Shown: one piece after another, positions 25,555-34,895 of the stretch | How positions within the stretch are numbered: the first letter of the stretch is position 1 | Layout: the number at the start of each line of letters is the position of its first letter | Assembly (NCBI GenBank): GCA_900317825.1 | Contig: ONIH01000003.1 | Location: 87,048 to 126,948, forward strand | Source: an uncultured Lachnospiraceae bacterium | GTDB lineage: Bacteria; Bacillota; Clostridia; Lachnospirales; Lachnospiraceae | DNA: 39,901 nt | Direction of reading: 5' to 3' | Made by a program: the position numbers and the translations under genes | Notes under the pieces: model-generated | What the model saw: only the letters and a program-made list of their open reading frames with translations | Told to the model about the DNA's origin: nothing | The model's database searches: none

Positions 25555-26442
25555 ATGAAAAAAGAAGAAGATATAGAGAGCCTGGTCGACGAGTTAAATC
25601 AGGAGACGGGACTTGATTTTTCACTTAAAGACAGTGGAGACGATCCGAAGAAGACTGCAAAGATCCTGACGAAGCTGATACACAGGTACAAGGGAACCCA
25701 GAATGCTGGATTTTTCTTAAAACAGTATCTGCTCGGCGAAGTGCCGGAAGAGGAAGTCGAAGAGAAGTCGGTGCTCTATCATTTCGATACCGATTCTTAC
25801 TGGACAGTGCTCCTTCTGAGCTTTAAGCAGAACTACGAACCATATATGCTCAGGATGATCTCGTCTCTTTACAGGCCGGGAGCCGACCATTCAGTCGAAA
25901 TGGATCCAAAGCACCTGGTACTTGTAAGGCAGCTGAAAAAAGAGACCTCCGAAGACGAGATCAGGGAGATGGCGTCTGTTATCGTGGATACACTTGGTAC
26001 AGAGGCTATGATATCGGTAAAAGTAGCTTATGATACCTGCTATCCTGATTTTAAAAATCTGCCGCAGTCATACAGAAATGTATGCAGCGCTGAGGCCATA
26101 GGAAGCCTTTTCATGGAAAGTGAGCAGGTCTATGGCTATCACAGACTGGGTCTTGGGAAGCTGATATATTCACTTCCGAAGGAGACCTGCGAGGATTTTT
26201 TAAAGGATCATCTAGGAGGCTTCGATCTCACGGACTTAGATCCTGAGACGAAGAACACGATAAAGGTATTTTTTGACAGCGGACTGTCACTGGCGGAGAC
26301 GGCCAGAAGCCTGTATGTACACAGAAATACACTGGTCTACAGGATAGAGAAACTCGAGAAGCAGTGTGGACTTGATATAAGAAAATTCGATGATGCTATC
26401 GTGATGAAGATAGCGCTTATGATCAACGATTATATCAGATAA
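25555..26442 (+). CDS. PucR/CdaR-type helix-turn-helix regulator
   Basis: A 295-residue protein. The C-terminal 70 residues form a PucR-type helix-turn-helix: NTIKVFFDSGLSLAETARSLYVHRNTLVYRIEKLEKQCGLDIRKFDDA. This is the usual C-terminal arrangement of CdaR/PucR regulators. The N-terminal 200 residues have no recognisable sensory motif. It has no ribosome site of its own and starts three bases after the preceding stop, so translation is probably coupled. Its target could be the DUF6106 gene or the nearby sugar genes; this is only a guess. Confidence 0.82.
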   Translation: MKKEEDIESLVDELNQETGLDFSLKDSGDDPKKTAKILTKLIHRYKGTQNAGFFLKQYLLGEVPEEEVEEKSVLYHFDTDSYWTVLLLSFKQNYEPYMLRMISSLYRPGADHSVEMDPKHLVLVRQLKKETSEDEIREMASVIVDTLGTEAMISVKVAYDTCYPDFKNLPQSYRNVCSAEAIGSLFMESEQVYGYHRLGLGKLIYSLPKETCEDFLKDHLGGFDLTDLDPETKNTIKVFFDSGLSLAETARSLYVHRNTLVYRIEKLEKQCGLDIRKFDDAIVMKIALMINDYIR

Positions 26443-26449
26443 AAATGAA

Positions 26450-26480
26450 CCCCGGAAGCGTATCACTTCCGGGGCTCTAC
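26450..26480. terminator. Bidirectional terminator between convergent genes
   Basis: CCCCGGAAG and CTTCCGGGG form a 9-bp stem with a 7-base loop. T-rich sequence follows on both strands (ACTTTTAT on +, TTCATTTTTA on -). Confidence 0.8.
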
Positions 26481-26498
26481 TTTTATAAGAAGGATTTA

Positions 26499-27614
26499 TC
26501 AGTCTGTGATAGTAAGCTCTGTCTCCTTGTCAAAGTAATGAGTCTTTGACATATCGAGATGGAAGCTCATCTTATCGCCTGTCTTAGCCTTTGTACGAGG
26601 ATCAACTCGAGCAGTAACCTGAGTGCCTGCATAATCGAAATACAGGAATACTTCGGCGCCGAGAAGCTCGTAAACACGGATCGTAGCGTCGATAGAGTTA
26701 CCAAGCTCAACTTCTGAAGCTCCTGACTCTGGATCATAGATGTCCTCTGGACGGATACCAAGGATAACAGTCTTTCCCTCGTAACCCTTCTCAATGAGAA
26801 CCTTAGCTTTATCAGCAGGAACCTTCAGTTTAGCCTCGCCTACAGTAGCGATCACGTCGCTTCCTTCCTTTGTGATCTTTGCATCGAGGAAGTTCATCTG
26901 AGGAGATCCAATGAATCCTGCAACGAAGAGGTTCTTCGGATGAGCATACAGAGACTGTGGGGAATCAATCTGCTGAACGACACCGTCTCTCATAACAACG
27001 ATTCTGGTACCAAGCGTCATAGCCTCGGTCTGATCATGTGTAACGTAGATGATCGTAGCACCAAGTCTGTCATGGAGCTTACTGATCTCAATACGCATCT
27101 GAACACGGAGCTTTGCATCGAGGTTTGACAGAGGCTCGTCCATGAGGAATACCTTAGGGTTACGAACGATAGCACGGCCCATGGCAACACGCTGTCTCTG
27201 ACCACCTGAAAGAGCCTTCGGCTTACGGTCAAGGAGCTTATCCAGATCAAGGATCTTTGCAGCTTCCATAACTCGCTTCTGGATCTCAGCCTTGTCGACT
27301 TTTCTGATCTTCAGTCCGAAAGCCATGTTATCGAAAACTGTCATGTGTGGGTACAGAGCGTAGTTCTGGAATACCATTGCGATATCACGGTCCTTAGGCT
27401 CTACTGAGTTCATGACCTTTCCGTCGATAAGAAGCTCACCTGAAGTGATGTCCTCAAGACCAGCGATCATACGGAGGGTAGTTGACTTACCGCATCCAGA
27501 AGGTCCTACGAAAATGATGAACTCTTTATCTGCTACGTCGAGGTTGAAATCCTTAACAGCTTCGAAACCGTTAGGATAAACCTTGCAGATATTATGAAGT
27601 GAAATACTTGCCAT
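26499..27614 (-). CDS. msmK: Carbohydrate ABC transporter ATPase (MsmK/UgpC type)
   Basis: A 371-residue ATPase of the CUT1 class. Walker A is GPSGCGKST, the signature LSGGQRQRVAMGRAI, Walker B VFLMDEPLSNLD, and the switch histidine is in VTHDQTEA. A C-terminal OB-fold domain follows (LGIRPEDIYD, then VRVYELLGAEVFLYF). The family can serve several sugar importers at once, and the binding-protein/permease operon 2 kb away lacks its own. It is on the opposite strand with its own promoter; ribosome site GAGGAAA. Confidence 0.95.
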   Translation of the reverse strand: MASISLHNICKVYPNGFEAVKDFNLDVADKEFIIFVGPSGCGKSTTLRMIAGLEDITSGELLIDGKVMNSVEPKDRDIAMVFQNYALYPHMTVFDNMAFGLKIRKVDKAEIQKRVMEAAKILDLDKLLDRKPKALSGGQRQRVAMGRAIVRNPKVFLMDEPLSNLDAKLRVQMRIEISKLHDRLGATIIYVTHDQTEAMTLGTRIVVMRDGVVQQIDSPQSLYAHPKNLFVAGFIGSPQMNFLDAKITKEGSDVIATVGEAKLKVPADKAKVLIEKGYEGKTVILGIRPEDIYDPESGASEVELGNSIDATIRVYELLGAEVFLYFDYAGTQVTARVDPRTKAKTGDKMSFHLDMSKTHYFDKETELTITD

Positions 27615-27667
27615 TTTTAATTTCCTCTTTTCTTAATCAAGAATTAGAATTTCTTACTACGCTTATC

Positions 27668-27696
27668 ATTCTACTGAAAAAGATACCCGAAAACAA
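27668..27696 (-). promoter_or_regulatory. Promoter of the msmK-type gene
   Basis: On the - strand: TTGTTT (27696-27691), a 17-bp spacer and TAGAAT (27673-27668), about 55 bp before the start codon. Confidence 0.6.
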
Positions 27697-27765
27697 CGGC
27701 AGAATGACCAAAGATTTTGGAGATTTTTCGTCACAATGACCATGGTAGAAAATATCATTAGAAAA

Positions 27766-27774
27766 TGCTATAAT
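27766..27774 (+). promoter_or_regulatory. Extended -10 promoter of gdpP operon
   Basis: TGCTATAAT: a perfect -10 (27769-27774) with a TGn extension, no clear -35, 45 bp before the gdpP start. The stretch TAGAAA about 17 bp upstream recurs at the abiE-like promoter. Confidence 0.6.
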
Positions 27775-27819
27775 GACAGAGATTAGGCATACCTCATAGG
27801 CAATGCACAGGAGGGACGA

Positions 27820-29868
27820 ATGGATCCAATGAAAAAAGGCTATATCAGGACGTACCTGACGATACCTCTTGATATGATACCGCTTATGATAGTGGTGACG
27901 ATCGGGCTTTACGTATATAGCGGAAAAGCGGCCGGACTGACTATGCTGCTGGTGACGATTTTTTACGCAGTCATCATTATAGCCTCATATCTTGTCGAAA
28001 AGAAAAAAATAACCGACGAGATCATAAAGTTTGCGGCAGAGTATGGAACGGTACAGAAAGAACTTCTGAAGAACTTCCAGCTTCCATATGCAGTGCTTGA
28101 CGAGAACGGCAGGTTCTTATGGATGAACGATACTTTTTCGGAGAAGACAGGGGAGAAACCGGATTATAAGAAGTCCATAGCAAACCTTTTCCCGGAGCTG
28201 AGTCGTGAAGCCCTCGAAAAAATAGACGAAGAACCTGTAAAGATCCGTGTCGAACACGAGGACAGGATCTACCAGGCAGTTCTCCAGAAGATGGATTTCA
28301 AGGCCGAGAGTAATAACGGCGATTTTGGAAAAATGCTCGGCGGTACGCTGATCTCTGTGATGCTTTTTGATGAGACAGCCCATGAGAAGCTGAAGAAATC
28401 GTTTAATGACCAGAAGTTGGTGACAGGGCTTATCTACATCGATAATTACGATGAGACGATCGATTCGCTCGACGATGATGTAAAGAAGTCTCTGATCCGT
28501 GCGATAATAGACAGGAAGATAGGAAAGTACTTCCGCCAGGCAGATGCGATAATCAGAAAGACAGATTCAGACAAGTATTTTATCATCTTCCAGCAGAAAT
28601 ACTTAAAGAAGCTTGAAGAGAATAAATTCTCCATTCTGGACGATGTTAAGAACACAAAAGTCGGAAATGACCGTGAAGTCACACTTTCTATAGGAATAGG
28701 AAAAGGTGCAAAGACTTATTCGCAGAGTGCGGAGTACTCACGTGCAGCCATTGACGTAGCGCTTGGACGTGGAGGCTCGCAGGTAGTAGTAAAGAGCAAG
28801 AACCATGTATCCTACTATGGAGTCAGGGGAAAAGAAGTCGAAAAGACCACCCGTGTAAAGGCCAGAGTGAAGGCTCAGGCGCTCCGTGAGATGATGGAGA
28901 CAAAGGATTCAGTCATTGTAATGGGACATCAGATCTCGGATGTCGATGCTCTCGGAGCAGCAGTCGGAGTCTACTGCGCAGCCAGAGAACTCGGAAAGAA
29001 GTGCCAGATAGTCTTAAACACTATCACTACTTCGCTTAGACCGCTGGTGGATAAGTTCACCACTGAGGACGGATACCCGGAGGATATGTTCATAAACAGT
29101 GAGAGAGCTCTCGAACTGGTAAACGACAATACACTGGTTATGGTAGTCGACACTAATCGTCCGTCCTATACTGAATGTCCGGAGCTTCTTGAGAAAAGCC
29201 AGAGCATAGTCGTATTTGACCACCACAGACAGGGAAGCGAGAGGATAGAAAATCCTATTCTTTCATATATAGAGCCTTACGCATCGAGTGCCTGTGAGAT
29301 GATCGCAGAGACACTGCAGTATTTTTCAGACAGGATGCAGCTGGCACCGCAGGAAGCCGACTGTATATATGCCGGAATCCTTATAGACACGAATAACTTC
29401 ATGACGAAGACAGGAGTACGTACTTTTGAAGCAGCAGCCTATCTGAAGAGAAGCGGAGCTGAAGTCACGAGAGTCAGAAAGCTCCTGCGTGAGGATATGG
29501 CCACCTATAAGGCGAGAGCAGAAGTCGTAAGACACGCGGAGGTCTACAGAGGCTCGTTTGCGATCTCAGTCTGCCAGACAGATGAGGTAGAGAGCCCTAC
29601 GATAGTCGGAGCGCAGGCTTCAAACGAGCTGCTGAATATCGTAGGCATCAAAGCCAGCTTCGTAATGACCGAATACAAAGGAAAAATTTACGTAAGTGCC
29701 CGTTCTATCGATGAGATAGACGTACAGCTGATAATGGAGCGCCTTGGAGGCGGCGGACATCTGAATGTCGCAGGCGCCCAGATAGAGAACGCTACAGTAG
29801 ATGAGGTCAAGCAGAGGATAAAGGACATTCTTGACGCTATGATCGAGGAAGGAGAAATCAGGGAATGA
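27820..29868 (+). CDS. gdpP: Cyclic-di-AMP phosphodiesterase GdpP
   Basis: A 682-residue membrane-anchored enzyme that hydrolyses c-di-AMP to pApA. Two transmembrane helices are at about 12-60. A PAS-like domain follows (about 75-155, LPYAVLDENGRFLWMNDTF), then a degenerate GGDEF domain (YFRQADAIIRKTDSDKYFIIF). The DHH domain has MGHQISDVDALGAA, VVDTNRPS and VVFDHHRQG. The DHHA1 domain ends with GGGGHLNVAGAQ. All expected metal ligands are present. It overlaps rplI by four bases (ATGA), the yybT-rplI-dnaC order of B. subtilis. Confidence 0.96.
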   Translation: MDPMKKGYIRTYLTIPLDMIPLMIVVTIGLYVYSGKAAGLTMLLVTIFYAVIIIASYLVEKKKITDEIIKFAAEYGTVQKELLKNFQLPYAVLDENGRFLWMNDTFSEKTGEKPDYKKSIANLFPELSREALEKIDEEPVKIRVEHEDRIYQAVLQKMDFKAESNNGDFGKMLGGTLISVMLFDETAHEKLKKSFNDQKLVTGLIYIDNYDETIDSLDDDVKKSLIRAIIDRKIGKYFRQADAIIRKTDSDKYFIIFQQKYLKKLEENKFSILDDVKNTKVGNDREVTLSIGIGKGAKTYSQSAEYSRAAIDVALGRGGSQVVVKSKNHVSYYGVRGKEVEKTTRVKARVKAQALREMMETKDSVIVMGHQISDVDALGAAVGVYCAARELGKKCQIVLNTITTSLRPLVDKFTTEDGYPEDMFINSERALELVNDNTLVMVVDTNRPSYTECPELLEKSQSIVVFDHHRQGSERIENPILSYIEPYASSACEMIAETLQYFSDRMQLAPQEADCIYAGILIDTNNFMTKTGVRTFEAAAYLKRSGAEVTRVRKLLREDMATYKARAEVVRHAEVYRGSFAISVCQTDEVESPTIVGAQASNELLNIVGIKASFVMTEYKGKIYVSARSIDEIDVQLIMERLGGGGHLNVAGAQIENATVDEVKQRIKDILDAMIEEGEIRE

Positions 29869-30314
29869 AGGTAATACTTTTAGCAGATGTGAAGTCACAC
29901 GGAAAAAAGGGAGATGTGATCGAAGTATCGGAAGGCTACGGCAGAAATGCACTGATAAAAAAAGGTCTTGCGCTTGAAGCTACCCCGGTAAATATCAATA
30001 ACCTGAAGCTGCAGAATAAGCACGCGGAGAAAGTCGCCGAGGAAAATCTAGAAGCCGCAAAGGAAATGGCTGAGAAGGTGAAGGACTGGAAAGTCGAGAC
30101 TACACTGAAGTCCGGTGAGGGCGGACGGACCTTCGGATCTGTCTCTGCAAAGGAGATCGCTGAAGCTATAGAGAAGCAGTATCATGAAAAAATAGACAAG
30201 AAAAAAATCCATCTGCCGGAGCCTATCAGGTCTCTCGGAGTGCATGAAGTGACACTGAAGCTGCACCCACAGGTAACCGCTACACTCAGAGTTCATGTCG
30301 GAGAGAAAAATTAA
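29865..30314 (+). CDS. rplI: Ribosomal protein L9
   Basis: A 149-residue L9. The N-terminal RNA-binding part reads MKVILLADVKSHGKKGDVIEVSEGYGRNALIKKGLA. A long helix and the C-terminal domain (GRTFGSVSAKEIAEAIEKQ, then SLGVHEVTLKLHPQVTATLRVHV) follow. Full length. It is translationally coupled to gdpP and to dnaB. Confidence 0.97.
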   Translation: MKVILLADVKSHGKKGDVIEVSEGYGRNALIKKGLALEATPVNINNLKLQNKHAEKVAEENLEAAKEMAEKVKDWKVETTLKSGEGGRTFGSVSAKEIAEAIEKQYHEKIDKKKIHLPEPIRSLGVHEVTLKLHPQVTATLRVHVGEKN

Positions 30315-31754
30315 ATGGCAAATCCAGAAGATATATACGCTCCTCCAGACACGGACGATGATTTTTTTCCGCCGGAGATGGATACATATCAGCAGCAGGC
30401 AGGAACCGGGACAAAGGATGACCTGGCTCCGCAGATGCCGCAGAGTCTTGAGGCTGAACAGTGTGTAGTAGGCGCCATGCTGATGGATCCGAATACAGTA
30501 CCGGTTGCGACCGAGATCATAAATGAATCGGATTTTTACTATCAGCTGTACGGGACTATTTTTATCACGATAGTCGAGCTCTATAACCAGAATAAATCCG
30601 TGGATCCTGTCACGGTCATAAACCTGCTGCGTGAAAAGGGCGTGGCCCAGGAATACACAGAAGCCGGGTTTATCAGCGGACTTATGAATGCGGTACCGCT
30701 TGCGACAAATATCCGCAGCTATTGTGATATAGTAAAGAAAAAATCGCTGCTGAGACAGATCATATCCGTAAACCAGGACATAGAAAAAGACTGCTACAGC
30801 GGTGAAAAGTCAGTAGAGGACATCCTTGATTCAACTGAGGCGAAGTTCCTGTCGTTGCTCCAGAAAAGGGGTGTTGGAGACAGTACGCCGATCGAAGACG
30901 TAGTTGACGAGGCGATGGACAGGATTGAAGAGGCTTCAAAGCTAGAAGGAAATGTCACCGGTATACCGACCGGTTTCTTAGACCTCGACTATCAGACTGC
31001 GGGTCTACAGAACTCGGATATGATCCTTATCGCAGCCCGTCCTTCCATGGGTAAAACGGCCTTTGCGCTGAATATAGCTCACTATGTCGCCATGCACGAA
31101 AAAAAATGGGTGGCTATTTTTTCACTCGAGATGTCAAAGGTCCAGCTGATGAACAGGCTTTTATCTCTTGAGTCGAGGGTAGACGCTCAGAAGCTGAGAA
31201 CTGGAAATCTCTCGGACACGGAGTGGGGAGATCTGCTCGAAGCCGCAGATAAGCTGGCGGAGGCACCGCTTATCATAGATGATACTCCGGCTATCAGTGT
31301 GTCGGAACTCCGGAGCAAGTGCAGAAAGTTCAAGCAGGAGCATGACCTAAGCCTTGTGATGATCGACTACCTGCAGTTGATGACGAACAGCAAAAAGTCT
31401 GATTCGAGACAGCAGGAGATCTCAGATATTTCAAGAGCACTGAAGTCTCTGGCGAGAGAGCTGAATGTGCCTGTCGTAGCGCTCTCACAGCTGAACCGTG
31501 GAGTGGAGCAGAGAGACGACAAACGGCCTATGCTTTCGGACCTGCGTGATTCCGGAGCTATCGAGCAGGATGCCGACGTCGTAATGTTCATTTACAGAGA
31601 TGATTATTATAACAAGGATACCGACAGAAAGGGAATTTCGGAGATTATCATCGCCAAGCAGCGTAATGGTCCTGTAGGTACGATAGAGCTGGTATGGCTG
31701 CCTGAGCTTACCAGATTTGCGAACAAAGAGCACAGGAAAAAGAAAAATCAGTAG
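30315..31754 (+). CDS. dnaB: Replicative DNA helicase DnaB
   Basis: A 479-residue replicative helicase (DnaC in B. subtilis). An acidic, Pro-rich extension of about 40 residues precedes the N-terminal domain (SLEAEQCVVGAMLMDP). The RecA-like domain has Walker A ARPSMGKT, Walker B VMIDYLQLM and RQQEISDISRALKSLARELNVPVVALSQLNR. The conserved DLRDSGAIEQDADVVMFIYR follows. The gene starts at the base after the rplI stop. Confidence 0.97.
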   Translation: MANPEDIYAPPDTDDDFFPPEMDTYQQQAGTGTKDDLAPQMPQSLEAEQCVVGAMLMDPNTVPVATEIINESDFYYQLYGTIFITIVELYNQNKSVDPVTVINLLREKGVAQEYTEAGFISGLMNAVPLATNIRSYCDIVKKKSLLRQIISVNQDIEKDCYSGEKSVEDILDSTEAKFLSLLQKRGVGDSTPIEDVVDEAMDRIEEASKLEGNVTGIPTGFLDLDYQTAGLQNSDMILIAARPSMGKTAFALNIAHYVAMHEKKWVAIFSLEMSKVQLMNRLLSLESRVDAQKLRTGNLSDTEWGDLLEAADKLAEAPLIIDDTPAISVSELRSKCRKFKQEHDLSLVMIDYLQLMTNSKKSDSRQQEISDISRALKSLARELNVPVVALSQLNRGVEQRDDKRPMLSDLRDSGAIEQDADVVMFIYRDDYYNKDTDRKGISEIIIAKQRNGPVGTIELVWLPELTRFANKEHRKKKNQ

Positions 31755-31785
31755 CGGGTCGTGCAATCTACAATGCCTGGCACAA

Positions 31786-31824
31786 AAAACGGGAATGTCC
31801 ATTTTTAATGGACATTCCCGTTTT
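31786..31824. terminator. Bidirectional terminator between dnaB and the ferredoxin gene
   Basis: A perfect 18-bp stem with a TTT loop whose arms begin AAAACGGGAATGTCCATT; T/A runs flank it on both strands. Confidence 0.9.
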
Positions 31825-31847
31825 GCATTCATATAGCGTTTCTGTTA

Positions 31848-32345
<498 letters not shown>

Positions 32346-32582
32346 ATGGACGCACCACAGGTAGAAAAGGATACTATGATCGGAGAACTCCTCCAGATTG
32401 ACACGAACATCGCCCCGATCCTTTTCGGAATCGGAATGCACTGCCTCGGATGCCCGGCATCACAGATGGAGACCATCGAGGAAGCAGCTATGGTTCACGG
32501 TATCAATCCGCAGGACCTTGTAGACGAGATCAACAAATTCCTTGCAAAGGAAAACGCAGCAGCACAGCCGACAGAGGCTTAA
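32346..32582 (+). CDS. DUF1858 domain protein (redox-disulfide type)
   Basis: A 78-residue protein. The DUF1858 domain runs from MIGELLQIDTNIAPILFGIGMHCLGCP to HGINPQDLVDEIN. It carries a conserved C-x2-C pair (HCLGCP), which is proposed to form a redox-active disulfide or bind metal; proteins of this family are often near hybrid-cluster or anaerobic redox genes. Start ATG 32346 follows AAAGGAG. It is alone in its transcript, divergent from a ferredoxin gene. Confidence 0.88.
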   Translation: MDAPQVEKDTMIGELLQIDTNIAPILFGIGMHCLGCPASQMETIEEAAMVHGINPQDLVDEINKFLAKENAAAQPTEA

Positions 32583-32593
32583 GCTGACAGATG

Positions 32594-32630
32594 AAAAGGA
32601 CAGGCTCCAGTCAGGGACCTGTTCTTTTCT
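32594..32630. terminator. Terminator between DUF1858 gene and mecA-like gene
   Basis: GGACAGG pairs with CCTGTTC (one G-U), followed by TTTTCTTAT. On the - strand the stem is followed by TTTTCATC, so it could serve both. Confidence 0.65.
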
Positions 32631-33391
32631 TATGTGCGGGGAGTCAGGAGCAGCTTTAAGACGATAAGAGTCATGACAGAGGCCAGTTTCTCGCAGTGTT
32701 CCTCGATGTATAGGTCAGTTCCGATGGAGATTTCCTTCGGATAACCGAACTCACAGAAGACATCGGATATTTTAATTATCGTGTCGTCAGAGAGGTTATA
32801 GTAATGGACAGGGACCAGGTAGATGCCTGATCTCGAACGATAGATCCCTACACTTATGTCGAGATGTGAGTCGAGCATTGAGATAGCCCTGGTCACATCG
32901 TCGAGTGAATCAAATTCATAGATGGCTTCGGACCATGAGTCACCTTCGTCGGTTGAGTCATGGCGCAGCAGATACTTGTCAGCCTGGCCGTTTGAAGCCA
33001 CAGCTTCGAAGATGGATTTCAGGATATCTCCGATGGTCGAAGGGATTTCATCGCCGGAAACGCTGTTATTATCAGAGGTGTCAGCACTTTCGACCTCTGT
33101 ACGGTCCGAAAAATTCGAGTATCTCGGATCCAGGTCATCTGTATACGCGTCGGTCGAAAATACCAGATCCAGACTGCCATCACTCAGTGGAATGGCGTCT
33201 ACTACTACAGCAGGGGACTCTTTAGTGCCGAAGCTGTATTTTTTTGCGAGAAAAATAGCCAGATCATGCACCAGAGAGCGCATGACTGGGGAAGTATAGG
33301 ACAGTTCTTCAAGAGAAATGCCCCTGTTTGCCATATCTTCAGAAGCGAGAACACACTCCATTGTCTGATCATCTATTTTTGTAATACGCAT
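32630..33391 (-). CDS. mecA: MecA-type adaptor protein
   Basis: A 253-residue protein resembling MecA/YpbH, the adaptor that feeds substrates such as ComK to ClpC-ClpP. The N-terminal part MRITKIDDQTMECVLASEDMANRGISLEEL matches the substrate-binding domain. An acidic linker (about residues 85-120) separates it from the C-terminal domain (AIYEFDSLDDVTRAISMLDS, then IYRSRSGIYLVPV, ending with DLYIEEHCEKL), which binds ClpC. It is longer than B. subtilis MecA (218). Its targets are unknown. Start: GAGGAGA site before ATG. Confidence 0.82.
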   Translation of the reverse strand: MRITKIDDQTMECVLASEDMANRGISLEELSYTSPVMRSLVHDLAIFLAKKYSFGTKESPAVVVDAIPLSDGSLDLVFSTDAYTDDLDPRYSNFSDRTEVESADTSDNNSVSGDEIPSTIGDILKSIFEAVASNGQADKYLLRHDSTDEGDSWSEAIYEFDSLDDVTRAISMLDSHLDISVGIYRSRSGIYLVPVHYYNLSDDTIIKISDVFCEFGYPKEISIGTDLYIEEHCEKLASVMTLIVLKLLLTPRT

Positions 33392-33425
33392 ATAAAAATC
33401 TCCTCTTTGCTGAGCTAGTCCCTAC

Positions 33426-33454
33426 ATAATAGACCAGAAACCGCAGTTTGTAAA
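33426..33454 (-). promoter_or_regulatory. Promoter of the mecA-like gene
   Basis: On the - strand: TTTACA (33454-33449), a 17-bp spacer and TATTAT (33431-33426), about 35 bp before the start. Confidence 0.65.
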
Positions 33455-33570
33455 CCTTTGCGGGGAATTGTCGCTATTGTGCAGAAAACTCAACCTACTG
33501 TTTATAATTGTTTATTTTTAGTTTATAAAGATAAACAAAAAATAAATTTTCGAAAATAAAAATTAAATCA

Positions 33571-33595
33571 TACCGTTTTCTATTGGCAAACGGTA
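33571..33595. promoter_or_regulatory. Operator-like inverted repeat over the kinase-gene -35
   Basis: TACCGTTT (33571-33578) and AAACGGTA (33588-33595) are perfect 8-base arms with a 9-base spacer. The repeat overlaps the -35 box at 33583-33588, a position typical of a repressor operator. No regulator is assigned. Confidence 0.55.
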
Positions 33596-33611
33596 AAAAA
33601 GGGAGTATAAA
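33583..33611 (+). promoter_or_regulatory. Promoter of the kinase/ParA-like operon
   Basis: TTGGCA (33583-33588), a 17-bp spacer and TATAAA (33606-33611). It would give a short leader before the ribosome site at about 33637. Confidence 0.7.
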
Positions 33612-33647
33612 GGAATTAATAAGAAAGCCAACGGAAAGGAGAGAGCC

Positions 33648-34895
33648 ATAAAAGAAAAGGCAGAATACAGACCGGTATCAATGCTCCATCATTCGGAGAG
33701 CATGGATGTCATCTTAGCCGAGCATACCGGCCTAAAAGAACTAAGGGTATTAAAGAGAATAGAAAAGGGGACGAAAGCTCAGTACGGGAACGCAGCGTTC
33801 CAGCTTCACAGGGAAGCAGAGATACTTACAGGTCTCAGAGCACCAGGCATTCCACTCATTTATGATTTTTGGGAAGATGAAAAAGAAATCTGTCTCATAG
33901 AGGAATATGTCCAGGGACTGTCACTTAAGGAGTACCTGCTGAGGAACGACAGAGTGGATTTCAGGTTCGTCATGGATATACTTATCCGGATCCTTGATAT
34001 CATGGTATATCTTCACGGAATGAATCCGCCTGTCAGACACCAGGACTTAAAGACTGAGCATGTGATCCTTCAGAAGGAAAGAGTGATCCTGATAGATTAT
34101 GGAATAGCTGCTTTTCTGCGCGGAGAGCCAGAGAGACTCGGAACTGACGATATCCAGGCACTGGGTTCGATGGCGGAAGAGCTGGCTGAACACTGTTCTA
34201 CTTATATTCCATCCTGGTTTAAAAGGTCGCTTCGAAAGGCAAACGCCAGGGACGATTCAGCCAGATACATATCTGCAGCCGAGTGGAGAGATTTTCTGAT
34301 AAAGCAGGAGGCAGCAGAAAAGGACAAAAGGGGGCTTCTTATTAAAAAAATTGCCGTAGTAGGGAACGAAAGGGGAATCGGGACTACTCACGTCGCATTC
34401 AGTATCACCACTTATTTAAACTACACAGGAAGAAACGCCTGCTACCAGAATATGACCGGACGGCCGTTTCTGATCAGGATGAATGAAAATCTGAGCACGG
34501 ATTTTTACGAGAAGAACGGACTCATATACCACAGGTGGTTTCGAGGGAAACCAGATTACGGTCCGGCGGTAGAGGCAGAACAGACGGAAAGAGAAGTGGC
34601 GGTGTGCGACTGTGGAACAGATTTTTCAAAGGCAGATGATGCGGATCTGACCATTTATGTCACAGGCAGCAGGCCGTGGCAGAGCAGACAGCTGATGGAG
34701 GAGATGCTGGAGAAGGATAGCACGGTCCTTATGATCACTCCGGCAAATCCGGGAATGGCTGTAGCACTGGCGAGATCAGCGGGACACAGGGTGGTCAGCC
34801 TGCCCTATGAGACGAATCCCCTGCATCCGGACAGGAAGGTTATGAAAGTATATGAAGGGATTTTTAAAAAGTTCGAAGAAAAGGGACGTATTTAA
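33648..34895 (+). CDS. Ser/Thr kinase-like domain fused to a ParA/MinD-like domain
   Basis: About 415 residues if started at ATA 33648. AAGGAGAG stands just before this ATA, while ATG 33681 has no ribosome site and would cut off the start of the kinase fold (YRPVSML). The kinase part (numbering from ATG 33681) keeps Lys25 (VLKRI), Glu45 (HREAEIL), HQDLK (120-124) and DYG (139-141). The catalytic-loop Asn is His127, no glycine-rich loop is evident and the activation segment is short. Residues about 222-400 resemble a ParA/MinD domain, with IAVVGNERGIGTTHVAFSI in place of a canonical KGGxGKT loop. Kinase plus CpaE/ParA-like genes occur in Tad-pilus loci, but none of the pilus genes is here. Function unknown. 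Confidence 0.75.
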   Translation: MKEKAEYRPVSMLHHSESMDVILAEHTGLKELRVLKRIEKGTKAQYGNAAFQLHREAEILTGLRAPGIPLIYDFWEDEKEICLIEEYVQGLSLKEYLLRNDRVDFRFVMDILIRILDIMVYLHGMNPPVRHQDLKTEHVILQKERVILIDYGIAAFLRGEPERLGTDDIQALGSMAEELAEHCSTYIPSWFKRSLRKANARDDSARYISAAEWRDFLIKQEAAEKDKRGLLIKKIAVVGNERGIGTTHVAFSITTYLNYTGRNACYQNMTGRPFLIRMNENLSTDFYEKNGLIYHRWFRGKPDYGPAVEAEQTEREVAVCDCGTDFSKADDADLTIYVTGSRPWQSRQLMEEMLEKDSTVLMITPANPGMAVALARSAGHRVVSLPYETNPLHPDRKVMKVYEGIFKKFEEKGRI

